Positions 15,787 to 25,033 of a DNA stretch of 64,000 nt are shown in pieces. Every line of letters begins with the position of its first letter. Position 1 is the first letter of the stretch. Origin of the DNA: Sporisorium sorghi (Eukaryota; Basidiomycota; Ustilaginomycetes; Ustilaginales; Ustilaginaceae); the NCBI GenBank assembly GCA_023212695.1, contig JALCCG010000004.1:124001-188000 (forward strand). Direction: 5' to 3'. Made by a program: the position numbers and the translations under genes. The notes below the pieces were generated by a model. It ran no database searches. It worked only from the letters and a program-made list of their open reading frames with translations, and was not told where the DNA came from.

Positions 15787-18700
15787 TTATGACTGCAATG
15801 AAATCAGCTGCGCACCGGGTATCTGTGCCTGCGTTTGTTCAGCCACATGCCGGTGACAGGTCATCATCACAACCTGCCGGGTACGCGATAACTCCGAAAT
15901 CAGCCGCAGTGCATGCCCCAGCCGTTCACCGTCGAAATTGACAAACAAATCGTCCAGCAGCAGCGGCAGGCCTTTTGCATGAGGCATCGACTGGATCAGC
16001 CCAAGACGCATGGCCAGATACAACTGCTCCGCCGTGCCTCGGCTTAATCTGCTGCTTTCAATCAGCTCGCCTTCCGGACGTTCTGCCAGCAGACTCTGGT
16101 CTCCCATCCGCATCACAATCCGGCTGTACAGGCCGCCGGTAAGAATCGAGAAATACCGGGAAGCCAGCTGTAACACCTGAGGCTGTTTCTCCTCTTCATA
16201 TAAACGACGTGTGCGCTTTATGAATTCGGAGGCCATCGAACGAACCGCATACTGGGAGACTAACTCCCTTAGTGCGGATCGCAATTCCTCGAGCTGCTGC
16301 AGGGCCGAATCCTGATTGCCCAAGGATTCCAGTGACTCCCGCTCCTGAAGCAGCCGCCCGCGCCGCTCCTGAAGCTCATCCCGAAGACGGGCCTCAGCTG
16401 AAGCAGACTCTTCCTTCTGGTTGCACAGAGCTTCCAGCTCCGCAGCATCCGTCAGCTCCAGCAGGTGTTCCAGCTGCCCGCGGCCTGCATCGTTCCAGCC
16501 GCTGAACATCGTAATTTCATGATGACGGATGATGCGAATCAGCTCTTCCCGCCGCTTGGAAGCCGCCCCCATTCGGAGAAACGATTCTTCATCAGGGGAC
16601 TGGGATTGCGCAAGCAGGCCCGCTTTGCGCTGCTGCAGTTCATCTGTCTCTTCATTGATCGCTGCAACTTCCTTGCGCAGCTCGGCAATCCGTTCTGCCA
16701 GCACCTTACGCTGCCGCGTATCCTCTTGGTATTGCTTCCGTCTGGAATGGAGATTCCCAAGCTCAGCCACTGTCAGGCTCTTGCTATCGTTAAGGTCACC
16801 TTCCGAATCAACCGCAAATATCTCATGGCATCGGAACACGTAATCCTCCGTCTCTCTTAACAGGACATCCATTTTCAGTTCAAGCGATCTCTTCTGGCGG
16901 ATCAGCTCCTGCCCTTGTTCCACTTGAACGAACACATCCAGCATCACATCCGGAGAAAGCTTTTGTGGAAGAGCCCTGGACATCAGCCAAGACTCCCACT
17001 TCCGCTCCAACTCGAAGTATCGCTGCTCCTCCTGCTGAATCGTTTGAAGAACCGTTTTGAGTTCAGCAGCTTGAAGTGCGGCCTTCTCCTCGGCCGCCGC
17101 ACAGTCCGAGCTTAATCGATCCAGCCGCTGCCGCCAGGCCTGCCATCCCTCCATCACAGACCGAAGCTCGCGCATCTGTGCCTCTACCGTTAAGGGATCG
17201 TGTGCCATCGCTGCGGTTTTGTCCCTTCGGCTGCCCAGATTCGAGCTCGCAGCGGCATAGGGGGCAGCGATCAGCATGGAATATAGATGGTTGATCTCTT
17301 CTGTTCCGTACCTGTCATGAGCGGATATTTCCTGAGGCGATACTCCATCAACGGCCAGCCCACGGCGACCGCTCCAGTATACATACCCCATACCGAGCAG
17401 CATCATAATGCTGGAGATTACTGCGGCTTCCGGGGTCGCCGTCCAGAACAAAACCGCTGCCAGCAGCAGTGTCATGACCGCCATACCCGCAAGCAGCACC
17501 GAATGCATTCGCGGTAATCGGCTGTTCACCGGCCTGCTAGAGAAAGCCGCTTCAGGCTGAGTCCGGCTCAATCTTGCTTCACGCCAACGCTCGATCTCCA
17601 GCTGAAGCTGATTCCATAGCGCAGCGGTTTCCTTCGGCGCTGCCGGCTTTATTATGGCAAACGTCTCTTCCCCCCGCTCCGCCTCCTCACGCAGCTGCCG
17701 CCGGGTTTCCCGGAGCGCCGATTCAGCTGCTGCCGCCGAACGCTCGGCGCCTCGCTGTTCAATGAACAACGCCTCCATCCGGCGGTCATATCCACTGAAA
17801 GCGGCGCTGATTCTCCGCACCTCGTCACGCTCAGCGGCGGATATCGATAAGGCCAGCAGTTCCTGCTGAGTCCATGCCGGATCTATATCCCGAAGCAGCT
17901 GCTCCAGCCTGATCTCTTGCGACTTATATTCGGCTGTGAGCTCTGCGAGTTCCCGATTCGCTGCTTCATAAATATTACGCCTCGACCACAGATCCTCAAT
18001 CGCTTCGCCATACTGTTCCATAAAAGCGTTCGAGGCAAATGCCTTCAGCTTATCCTCTATTTCCTCTATCGCCCGTTCGGCACGAAGGGACTGAGCAAGA
18101 AGAAGACGCTCTTCCTCCTGCATTTTTTCGTATCGGGTTATTCCATCAGCAGGAAAGGCATCACTGTCCATCAGATCCTTTAATTCCAGCCTGGCCTCAC
18201 GCCATTCCAGCCAAACAGAACGGATCTCCACCGCTTTTCGAAGCAATGCCAAATCTCCAGCATTCCTGGCGCGCTCCTGCTCCAGCAAATCCAGCCGTTC
18301 CTCAGCCTCCTGGATGGAAGCAGCAACCTCGTTATAGCGGGGAACATAGGCCTGGCTCTCCCTAACCTGTGCCCTCAATTGCTCTATGGACTGCAGGAGC
18401 TTGGCCGTCTGCTGCACTTTCCCGCGAGGTTTATACAGCTTGTCCATCTCCGTAGACAGCTTGCGCTCAGCATCCAGTATATTGACGCCGCCGCCAATTC
18501 CGGCATGAAACAGATAGCTGCTCATCTCCGCGGATTGAAGGCTGCGGATTTCCTGCAGCTCGCTTAACGATATGGCAAACAGCTGACGAAACATATCCCT
18601 GGATACGCCGCCTAGAGCATACTGCTCCAGCTCCTGCTGTCCAAGCTCCATGACCATACCGTTTGCTATTTGTTTATGAATATGTAAACGGTCACCCTTG

Positions 18701-18993
18701 CCAGCCGCCGAGCCGGTCTCCCTGGACCGGCTGTAGCGCTTGATGACCCATGGCACACCCTCTTCATCCAAAAAGCGCAGCTCACCCCCATGAATTCCTT
18801 CATCAGCAGGCGCGCCGCGCTCCGCCGGTGAGCCTTTGCCGGGAAAACCGTAGAGCATGGCTCTGATAAAATACAGCACGGTACTTTTTCCCGCTTCATT
18901 CGGTCCGTAAAGCACGGTTACCGGTGCTTCAATCGTCAGGCTTTTGTCACGCACTGCTCCAAAGCCCTGGATGTTCATCCGCTCAAGTCTCAT
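15787..18993 (-). CDS. yhaN: SbcC/Rad50-like AAA ATPase, YhaN
   Basis: 1068 residues. N-terminal Walker A in LYGPNEAGKSTVLYFIRAMLYG, long coiled-coil arms (~residues 180-480 and 600-900), and the C-terminal half with an SRLSRGTAEQLYLAMRLGL signature and LPLLLDDLFVNFD Walker B. Two hydrophobic helices occur near the middle (LLAGMAVMTLLLAAVLFW, VISSIMMLLGMGYVYW), unusual for Rad50-type proteins but known in YhaN. The protein should work with YhaO as a DNA end-processing nuclease complex. Its ATG overlaps the yhaO stop as ATGA, so translation is coupled. Confidence 0.93.
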   Translation of the reverse strand: MRLERMNIQGFGAVRDKSLTIEAPVTVLYGPNEAGKSTVLYFIRAMLYGFPGKGSPAERGAPADEGIHGGELRFLDEEGVPWVIKRYSRSRETGSAAGKGDRLHIHKQIANGMVMELGQQELEQYALGGVSRDMFRQLFAISLSELQEIRSLQSAEMSSYLFHAGIGGGVNILDAERKLSTEMDKLYKPRGKVQQTAKLLQSIEQLRAQVRESQAYVPRYNEVAASIQEAEERLDLLEQERARNAGDLALLRKAVEIRSVWLEWREARLELKDLMDSDAFPADGITRYEKMQEEERLLLAQSLRAERAIEEIEDKLKAFASNAFMEQYGEAIEDLWSRRNIYEAANRELAELTAEYKSQEIRLEQLLRDIDPAWTQQELLALSISAAERDEVRRISAAFSGYDRRMEALFIEQRGAERSAAAAESALRETRRQLREEAERGEETFAIIKPAAPKETAALWNQLQLEIERWREARLSRTQPEAAFSSRPVNSRLPRMHSVLLAGMAVMTLLLAAVLFWTATPEAAVISSIMMLLGMGYVYWSGRRGLAVDGVSPQEISAHDRYGTEEINHLYSMLIAAPYAAASSNLGSRRDKTAAMAHDPLTVEAQMRELRSVMEGWQAWRQRLDRLSSDCAAAEEKAALQAAELKTVLQTIQQEEQRYFELERKWESWLMSRALPQKLSPDVMLDVFVQVEQGQELIRQKRSLELKMDVLLRETEDYVFRCHEIFAVDSEGDLNDSKSLTVAELGNLHSRRKQYQEDTRQRKVLAERIAELRKEVAAINEETDELQQRKAGLLAQSQSPDEESFLRMGAASKRREELIRIIRHHEITMFSGWNDAGRGQLEHLLELTDAAELEALCNQKEESASAEARLRDELQERRGRLLQERESLESLGNQDSALQQLEELRSALRELVSQYAVRSMASEFIKRTRRLYEEEKQPQVLQLASRYFSILTGGLYSRIVMRMGDQSLLAERPEGELIESSRLSRGTAEQLYLAMRLGLIQSMPHAKGLPLLLDDLFVNFDGERLGHALRLISELSRTRQVVMMTCHRHVAEQTQAQIPGAQLISLQS

Positions 18994-20297
18994 GCTCCGG
19001 CACCTTCCCCCTGCGAACGGTCACGCAGCAGTAACCCCAGCGTCAGTTCCTCTGCCCTGCGAAGCCAATCCAGCATCTCTTCCGGGCTTGTGTCATCGAG
19101 CAGAGACCGGATTTCGGCGTGCTCGAGCAAAGGCTCCACACTCCTGGCAGCAACTCCATCCGGCTCATGAAGCCTTCCCTGTTCCTGCCTGGCGAGCCGA
19201 AGCAAATCCCCCGCAAAGCTGTCCTCCTGCAGCAGCCACTCTGTATCGATTGCGTCCCCCGATTGAAGCGTGAAGCTCTCAATCCAGACGCAGCCGCGAT
19301 AACCGGACATCCGTCCCTTCGCAGCCTCTCTTCTACGCAGATCCGCCAGCAGCTCATCCAGCACAGATCCGCCTTCAAGCTGGCGATGAACCGGGCTTCG
19401 ACCCGTGATCCGAACCCGGATCATGCTCAGCTGCTCCGGGTTCTCCCGGGCCGTGTGCGTAAGAATCCGCTCCAGCGACAGCCTCCACGCATCGACGTCC
19501 TGGGTAGAATCGATAGGAGCTTCTACAACGTTCCAGCGCATGGAATCCAGCTCATGGAAACAGAGCTTCGTGTTGAAATCTTCATCAACATCGACGACAT
19601 AACAACCCTTGGGGCCGGTCTCCCGAACGTGGCGTCCCTGGATATTGCCCGGATAGACAATGTAAGGAGATTCCTGCAAGGTGCGACGGGAATGAATATG
19701 TCCGAGCGCCCAGTAATGAAATCCGGCGTGGATCAAATCCTTTTTTGAGCAGGGCGCATAGGTTTCGTGCTGCGGGTCTCCATCCACATTGGCATGCAGC
19801 AGTCCAATCTGATACAACCCGCTGGTTGGGGACGGATATCGTATCGCAATATTATCCGTTACCTTCGAGGTTGGATACGACATCCCGGTAATGACCGCCA
19901 CCTCTTCACGGTCTGAACGACGAACCGCCGTCACGCTGGCAGGCTCGCCCCCAAACACATGGACATGGGAGGGCAGCGTCATCGAGAGCTTGGTGCTGTC
20001 CAGCGGATCATGGTTGCCATGAATCGCATATACCGCAATCCCTTCCTTACCCAAACGCTCAAGGGCCTCCATGAATCGGAGCTGTGCCCGAAGCGAGATG
20101 TTGGAGCTGTCATAGATATCACCGCTGATCACGATAAAATCAACCTGCTGATCCATGGCGAGCCGAACGAGCTGATCCAGCGCGCGAAAAGTCGAATCTT
20201 GAACGAAAGACCGCAAGCTGTCATCAAGTCCGCTTATGCCGATAAACGGACTGTCCAGGTGTAAATCTGCGGTATGAATAAATCGAAAAGAAGCCAT
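18990..20297 (-). CDS. yhaO: Metallophosphoesterase / DNA repair exonuclease, YhaO
   Basis: 435 residues, SbcD/Mre11-like. Metal-binding motifs appear in order: FIHTADLHLDSPF, VISGDIYDSS, AIHGNHDPLD, LLHANVDGD and ALGHIHSRR. The C-terminal ~130 residues form a capping/partner-binding region. It should cleave DNA ends together with the YhaN ATPase encoded immediately downstream. The gene begins ten bases after the stop of the glycosyltransferase gene, so the three may be one transcript. Confidence 0.93.
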   Translation of the reverse strand: MASFRFIHTADLHLDSPFIGISGLDDSLRSFVQDSTFRALDQLVRLAMDQQVDFIVISGDIYDSSNISLRAQLRFMEALERLGKEGIAVYAIHGNHDPLDSTKLSMTLPSHVHVFGGEPASVTAVRRSDREEVAVITGMSYPTSKVTDNIAIRYPSPTSGLYQIGLLHANVDGDPQHETYAPCSKKDLIHAGFHYWALGHIHSRRTLQESPYIVYPGNIQGRHVRETGPKGCYVVDVDEDFNTKLCFHELDSMRWNVVEAPIDSTQDVDAWRLSLERILTHTARENPEQLSMIRVRITGRSPVHRQLEGGSVLDELLADLRRREAAKGRMSGYRGCVWIESFTLQSGDAIDTEWLLQEDSFAGDLLRLARQEQGRLHEPDGVAARSVEPLLEHAEIRSLLDDTSPEEMLDWLRRAEELTLGLLLRDRSQGEGAGA

Positions 20298-20306
20298 AGC
20301 CGATCC

Positions 20307-21443
20307 CTAACTCTCTATCTGGGGTTGAAATTTCAAATACATTTTCTTCAGTTCATTCACCGACCTGGCCAGGGAGTACTGGTTCTTCGCCTTATCCGAA
20401 GCGGTTCGGGCAAGCTCATAACGATACAACGGATCACTGATGACCTTCTCGAGTGCAACACTCAATGCCATCGGGTCTTCCGCCGGTACAAGCAAGCCGT
20501 TCACCCCGTCCTCAATCTGCTCGGCAATACCGCCAACGTCAGTGCCGACCAGGGCCAGCGAGCTTAACGCAGCCTCTGCAAACACCGAGCCGAACGCTTC
20601 CGCTCTTGAAGGCAGAACAAAGATGTCAAAGAACGGCATAAATTCCTCGGGATGCAGCGTATATCCATAAAAAATCGTCTCCTGGTAAATGTCGAGCTCC
20701 TTCGCCATCTCCTCAAGCTCCTGACGGGAAGGTCCGTCGCCGATAATATGAAGGACGTAATCGTATCCCTTCCGTTTCAGCTCCGCGCAGGCTTGAAGCA
20801 GAGTATCCAATCCTTTGGCAGGCACCAGACGGCATACCGTAATAAGCTGTGGCACCGCATTTTCATGAGGAACCGGCTTAAATCGCTTATCGTCAAATCC
20901 GTTATGGATAACCCCGATCGATTCAGGGGTGTTCACATAGGGCGACATGTAAGCCTTGAAGGAATTTGATACCGTCAGCAGGCGGTCACTGATATATTCG
21001 AGCTCCCTGTACAAAGAAACCAGGAATCGGTGCTCAAGCCCCCCCTCCTTGATCCTTCCGTTCAGAATGAGCTCACGCTCGTAACTGGAATGCACGGTTT
21101 GAATCAGCGGAACCTCGGGGAATACGGCTTTCATGGCCATGCCTGCAATGGGATGATGACTATGAATGAGATCATAAGGCTTTTGAATGCGCAGACGCGT
21201 CCACCACAGATAGTCCCGGTACGTTTGAAGGTATTTGGCAACTATCGGACTTTCTTCGTATTCTCTCCAATCAAAGGTATGGAATATTGGATCCTCATGG
21301 CCTTTGTTGCGGATCCGCTTGGGCAGCCAGAACATCTCCATCTCCCAACGGGAAGAATGAAAACGCTCCTGCAAATAAGGAATCATGGACGAGACGCCAC
21401 CTGGTTGTTCTGGAGGGAAAAATAATGCCTGAAGAAGTTTCAT
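20307..21443 (-). CDS. Glycosyltransferase family 4
   Basis: 378 residues from ATG at 21443, preceded by AAAGGGGG. GT-B fold: N-terminal PPEQPGGVSSMIPYL and DLIHSHHPIAGM, then the C-terminal nucleotide-sugar site with VCRLVPAKGLDTLL, IIGDGPSRQELE, and EX7E in SRAEAFGSVFAEAALSSLALVGTDVGGIAEQI. Transfers a sugar from an activated donor; acceptor unknown, possibly a glycolipid or wall polymer. It stands just upstream of yhaO-yhaN, an odd partner for DNA repair genes, and divergent from a diguanylate cyclase gene. Confidence 0.88.
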   Translation of the reverse strand: MKLLQALFFPPEQPGGVSSMIPYLQERFHSSRWEMEMFWLPKRIRNKGHEDPIFHTFDWREYEESPIVAKYLQTYRDYLWWTRLRIQKPYDLIHSHHPIAGMAMKAVFPEVPLIQTVHSSYERELILNGRIKEGGLEHRFLVSLYRELEYISDRLLTVSNSFKAYMSPYVNTPESIGVIHNGFDDKRFKPVPHENAVPQLITVCRLVPAKGLDTLLQACAELKRKGYDYVLHIIGDGPSRQELEEMAKELDIYQETIFYGYTLHPEEFMPFFDIFVLPSRAEAFGSVFAEAALSSLALVGTDVGGIAEQIEDGVNGLLVPAEDPMALSVALEKVISDPLYRYELARTASDKAKNQYSLARSVNELKKMYLKFQPQIES

Positions 21444-21551
21444 GGGGATCCCCCTTTCTCTAAATCTCTTTTCAGATTCTTTTTCGATATGATATATTAG
21501 AACATATGTTTCATGCAAAGGAAACCTATCCCTTTTCAGGAGTGAATCGAT

Positions 21552-22715
21552 TTGTCCTATGAATTGAGCTACTGGTCCACTTCTCCACTACCCACCATAT
21601 TTGCTGTTTGCGGAGCGTATATCGCCCTCATGATGCTGATCATGTGTCTGTTTATGTACAGCAAGCAGCGCAAGAATGCTTACCTTTATATGGCGGCAGC
21701 TTTCCTCTTTATTATGACATACGAGGGTCTGAACATCCATTCAGCATTGACGGGAATGCCTGTTTTTTCACCGGAATCGGACATTTTACGTTTTATCCAG
21801 CTTTTTTCGTTTGTCCTGCTGAACGTCTCGGTTGTCATGCTGTACCGTAAAATCAAGACCATGCATTACTGGCTTCCATTGCTGTCAGCCGCACTGCTTG
21901 TGCTTCCGCTCATTCTTCCTTCTTTCCTTCCTTTCACCCTAGATCCGATATGGCAGAGCATATATTTTGATTGTTTTCAATTCGTTGCCCTCTACCTGGC
22001 TTTTGTCAAGGTAACCCCTCGTATCGGACAACCGGTTAAATATGCGATGGGGCTTGCCGTGTACACCGTTTGGGGTATTTTGCAATCCATACATACCTAT
22101 TCAAACACCCTGGCTTCTGTACTTAAAGGGTTTGCGCTCGCGCTGCCGGTGCTGTTCTACAGCATTGTATTTTTCATTTTATTCAGACGCATCGTCGAGC
22201 TGATGCAATCCATATACCGCTCTGCCATCACAGACGGATTGACAGGGCTATACAATCGAAGGCATTTTATGAAGTATCTTGATCATTACACGTCGCAGGA
22301 ACTGAAAATATCCGCCATTTTCTGTGACATCGATAATTTCAAGAAACTCAACGATACGCAGGGCCATGCCAGAGCCGATGAAGTGCTGAAGCAAGTCGCC
22401 GCCATTATGGAGGAAGAGCTTGAAGGAATCGGGATTACAGGCCGGTATGGCGGCGAGGAACTGGTCGCCTTGGTGGTTGACCGCAAGGTCAAGCCCGCTC
22501 AGGTTGCCGAGAATATTCGGGCCAGGGTGGCAAGCGAAACCATCGTAACCCTCAGTATCGGGTACAGCGTGCTGCGCAAAGGCGTTCGTGGTGACGAGCT
22601 TATGAAACAGGCAGACAAAGCGATGTATCATTCGAAGACAAACGGCAAGAACAAGGTGTCCGATTACCGGTCCATGAAAACCGCGTCAGCAGAACCGAAG
22701 GAATCTGCCGGATAA
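21552..22715 (+). CDS. Membrane-bound diguanylate cyclase (GGDEF)
   Basis: 387 residues from TTG, with CAGGAG nine bases before. The first ~215 residues hold six or seven transmembrane helices (7TM-type sensor region); the C-terminal domain starts ITDGLTGLYNRRHFMKYL and contains the active-site loop GRYGGEELVAL. GGEEL replaces GGDEF, which is still compatible with cyclase activity. No RxxD inhibitory site is seen five residues before the loop. It should make cyclic di-GMP in response to a membrane signal. Followed by a terminator, so a single gene unit. Confidence 0.9.
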   Translation: MSYELSYWSTSPLPTIFAVCGAYIALMMLIMCLFMYSKQRKNAYLYMAAAFLFIMTYEGLNIHSALTGMPVFSPESDILRFIQLFSFVLLNVSVVMLYRKIKTMHYWLPLLSAALLVLPLILPSFLPFTLDPIWQSIYFDCFQFVALYLAFVKVTPRIGQPVKYAMGLAVYTVWGILQSIHTYSNTLASVLKGFALALPVLFYSIVFFILFRRIVELMQSIYRSAITDGLTGLYNRRHFMKYLDHYTSQELKISAIFCDIDNFKKLNDTQGHARADEVLKQVAAIMEEELEGIGITGRYGGEELVALVVDRKVKPAQVAENIRARVASETIVTLSIGYSVLRKGVRGDELMKQADKAMYHSKTNGKNKVSDYRSMKTASAEPKESAG

Positions 22716-22725
22716 CACAGGCGGC

Positions 22726-22762
22726 AGGGCTGCCCTCTTCGTATAGAGGGCAGCCCTTTTTT
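22726..22762 (+). terminator. Terminator of the diguanylate cyclase gene
   Basis: Arms AGGGCTGCCCTC and GAGGGCAGCCCT followed by TTTTTT. Confidence 0.92.
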
Positions 22763-22837
22763 AGCTTGACATTTCTTTACTAGTACCGCAACAACGTGAT
22801 AAACTAATGACCGATTCCTTAAAGCCAGAGAACGATC

Positions 22838-22860
22838 AACTCTGAACAGGAGTTTTTTTT
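22838..22860 (+). terminator. Weak terminator-like hairpin in the leader of the 22912 gene
   Basis: AACTC and GAGTT arms with a seven-base loop, followed by eight T bases. It is 52 bases before a start codon, so it may be an attenuator or a second terminator of the preceding gene. The stem is only five base pairs. Confidence 0.4.
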
Positions 22861-22911
22861 GCCTTTACACTTCAAGATGCTATTTATTCTATAGAAGGAG
22901 CTATTTAACGA

Positions 22912-24297
22912 ATGAGAAAGGAACTATTGCCTGTAGGCTATGTTACCAGTATGAATGAAATACTCGGAGATGCTTCATATGACTTCTGGGACAGCTACGA
23001 TTCGCCCCGCACCCATGGACTGCGCCTAAACCGGCTGAAAGCGGTTCATGACGCAGACAACCTAAAGAACCTGATTCGCCAATTCCACCTGACAGCGGTG
23101 CCTTGGTGTGACAGCGGATATTATTATGATGATAACGAGCGTCCAGGCAAGCACCCCTACCATGCCGCCGGACTATATTATATTCAGGAGCCCTCTGCAA
23201 TGTCCGCAGTAGAACTGCTGGATCCTCAGCCCGGGGAGACCATCCTGGATCTTGCAGCGGCTCCCGGCGGTAAGACAAGCCATATTGCGTCCAAGATGAT
23301 GGGGCAAGGGCTGCTCGTTTCTAACGAAATCCACCCCGAACGGGCACGGATCCTGGCCGAGAACGTGGAGCGTATGGGCATTAAGAATACTGTTGTTACG
23401 AGTGCGGCCCCGGACCAGCTATCCCGCCGTTTCGTTGCCTGCTTTGACCGGATCATGCTTGATGCTCCATGCTCCGGTGAAGGCATGTTTCGAAAGGACG
23501 CCGCAGCCATTGCCGAATGGTCCCACGATCATGTGGAACTGTGTGCTTCCCGGCAGTGGGACATTGTCCAGGAGGCCTACCACATGCTCAAACCCGGAGG
23601 AACGCTGGCTTATTCCACCTGTACATTCAATAAAGCCGAGAACGAGGAAATGGTCGGGCATATTCTCAAGCAGTATCCCGACATGGAACTGAGAGAAATG
23701 AAGCGTTTATGGCCGCATCTGGAACGCGGCGAGGGGCATTTTGTTGCCGTCTTGACCAAATCGGCTGCCGGAGTTGTAAGTCAGAACATGGAGTCGTTGT
23801 CAACAAACAGCAAACTTCCGGCTAAATCAAGACAGAGTGGCAATCAACCCCCTGCGCAGTCCGCGTTGGACGCGTTTCTGGACTGGGCGAAGCAGGACAT
23901 CCCCGGCCTTGAGCTTAGCGGCGGCAGGCCGATCTTGTTTGGCGAGGAGCTGTACTGGCTCCCGGTCAGCGAAGGCTGGGATTGGAATGACCAGCAGCTT
24001 AAGGGACTGAAGATGCCCCGTGCAGGACTTCACCTGGCGCATCTGAAGAAGAACCGGATCGAGCCCGCACATGCCCTTGCTATGTCCTTGAAACGCGACC
24101 AAGCTGCGAGAAGCTGGGATCTGGCCTCAGATTCGGCGGAAGTAGCCGCCTATCTGCGGGGAGAGGTGCTTTCGATTCCTTCCGAATACCGGGGGTGGAC
24201 TTTAGTGACTACAGATGGACTCCCCATCGGCTGGGGCAAATCCAGCGGCGGTCAGCTTAAGAATCATCTGCCCAAAGGCCTGCGGAATCCGAAGTGA
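22912..24297 (+). CDS. RsmF/RsmB-type rRNA cytosine-C5 methyltransferase (copy 1)
   Basis: 461 residues. Uses S-adenosylmethionine to methylate C5 of a cytosine in rRNA. The Rossmann motif is ILDLAAAPGGKTSHIA; motif IV DAPCSGEGMF and motif VI YSTCTF carry the two family cysteines. An N-terminal extension with YHAAGLYYIQEPSAM and a C-terminal PUA-like part from ~300 (FLDWAKQDIPGLEL, GLHLAHLKKNRIEPAHALA) match RsmF rather than RsmB. AAGGAGC precedes the ATG. A second, longer gene of the same type lies at 46436-48049. Confidence 0.88.
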   Translation: MRKELLPVGYVTSMNEILGDASYDFWDSYDSPRTHGLRLNRLKAVHDADNLKNLIRQFHLTAVPWCDSGYYYDDNERPGKHPYHAAGLYYIQEPSAMSAVELLDPQPGETILDLAAAPGGKTSHIASKMMGQGLLVSNEIHPERARILAENVERMGIKNTVVTSAAPDQLSRRFVACFDRIMLDAPCSGEGMFRKDAAAIAEWSHDHVELCASRQWDIVQEAYHMLKPGGTLAYSTCTFNKAENEEMVGHILKQYPDMELREMKRLWPHLERGEGHFVAVLTKSAAGVVSQNMESLSTNSKLPAKSRQSGNQPPAQSALDAFLDWAKQDIPGLELSGGRPILFGEELYWLPVSEGWDWNDQQLKGLKMPRAGLHLAHLKKNRIEPAHALAMSLKRDQAARSWDLASDSAEVAAYLRGEVLSIPSEYRGWTLVTTDGLPIGWGKSSGGQLKNHLPKGLRNPK

Positions 24298-24385
24298 CAT
24301 TCTGATTCAACGAACTGCAAGAATGACACGGTTCGCTGAGCCTGAATGATTATCTCCCGATATCTTCAGTCCAACGGAACACCAA

Positions 24386-24430
24386 CAAAGGGGTTATCCT
24401 TTCTGCAATTACGCAGAGGATAACCCCTTG
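24386..24430. terminator. Bidirectional terminator between convergent genes
   Basis: Arms CAAGGGGTTATCC and GGATAACCCCTTG (one extra A on the left arm) with an inner TCTGC/GCAGA stem. It separates the methyltransferase from the NADPH-dependent FMN reductase gene. Confidence 0.88.
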
Positions 24431-24466
24431 TTCATCTTACCTTATCTATTGCGTGTCTTCATCTTA

Positions 24467-25033
24467 TCAAAAATCATAGGCTGCATCTTTAGCTTCCTGA
24501 ATGGCTGTCAGCACCTTAAGATGCATTACCGTATCTTCCACCAGCCGATCAATCCGAAAGAGAATATCGTCATTTACGATTTCATTGCGGTGAAAATCCT
24601 TTTCCTCGATAAACACGTAGGTTGGTACGATATGTGCCTTCATGTAAGACAGAATTGGCTTTAACTGCTGTTCTATCATCAGAAAATGCCGGGCTGATCC
24701 TGCTGTCGCCAGCATGCTGACCACCTTGCCGCGAAATGCGTTCACTGGCAATAAGTCAAAGATATTTTTAAGTGTTGCCGGAATCGAAGCTTGGAAAGTA
24801 GGCGTTCCGATGATGATTGCGTCTGCCTCCATAATCGTTTCGGCCACATATTTCGTATCTCCATCATACTCGCGATAATCCCTTCCATCCCCAAACACGA
24901 TGGTGTATTCCGCCAAATCCAGCAAAGTAATCTCGGCATTCGGATATTGAGCACGGGCTGCATTCAAAGTATAGTCCATCGCCGTTTTGGTTTTGGTGCC
25001 GACGTTCGAGCCGGCGATTCCTACGATTTTCAT
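24467..25033 (-). CDS. NADPH-dependent FMN reductase family protein
   Basis: 188 residues with a flavodoxin-like fold. It begins KIVGIAGSNVGTKTKTAMDY, the phosphate-binding loop of SsuE/MsuE-like reductases, and contains IIIGTPTFQASIPATLKNIFDLL, the flavin-contact segment. It should reduce FMN or another flavin with NADPH and hand it to the monooxygenase encoded just upstream. AAAGGAG precedes the ATG, which overlaps the stop of the upstream gene as ATGA. Last gene of a three-gene unit. Confidence 0.88.
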   Translation of the reverse strand: MKIVGIAGSNVGTKTKTAMDYTLNAARAQYPNAEITLLDLAEYTIVFGDGRDYREYDGDTKYVAETIMEADAIIIGTPTFQASIPATLKNIFDLLPVNAFRGKVVSMLATAGSARHFLMIEQQLKPILSYMKAHIVPTYVFIEEKDFHRNEIVNDDILFRIDRLVEDTVMHLKVLTAIQEAKDAAYDF

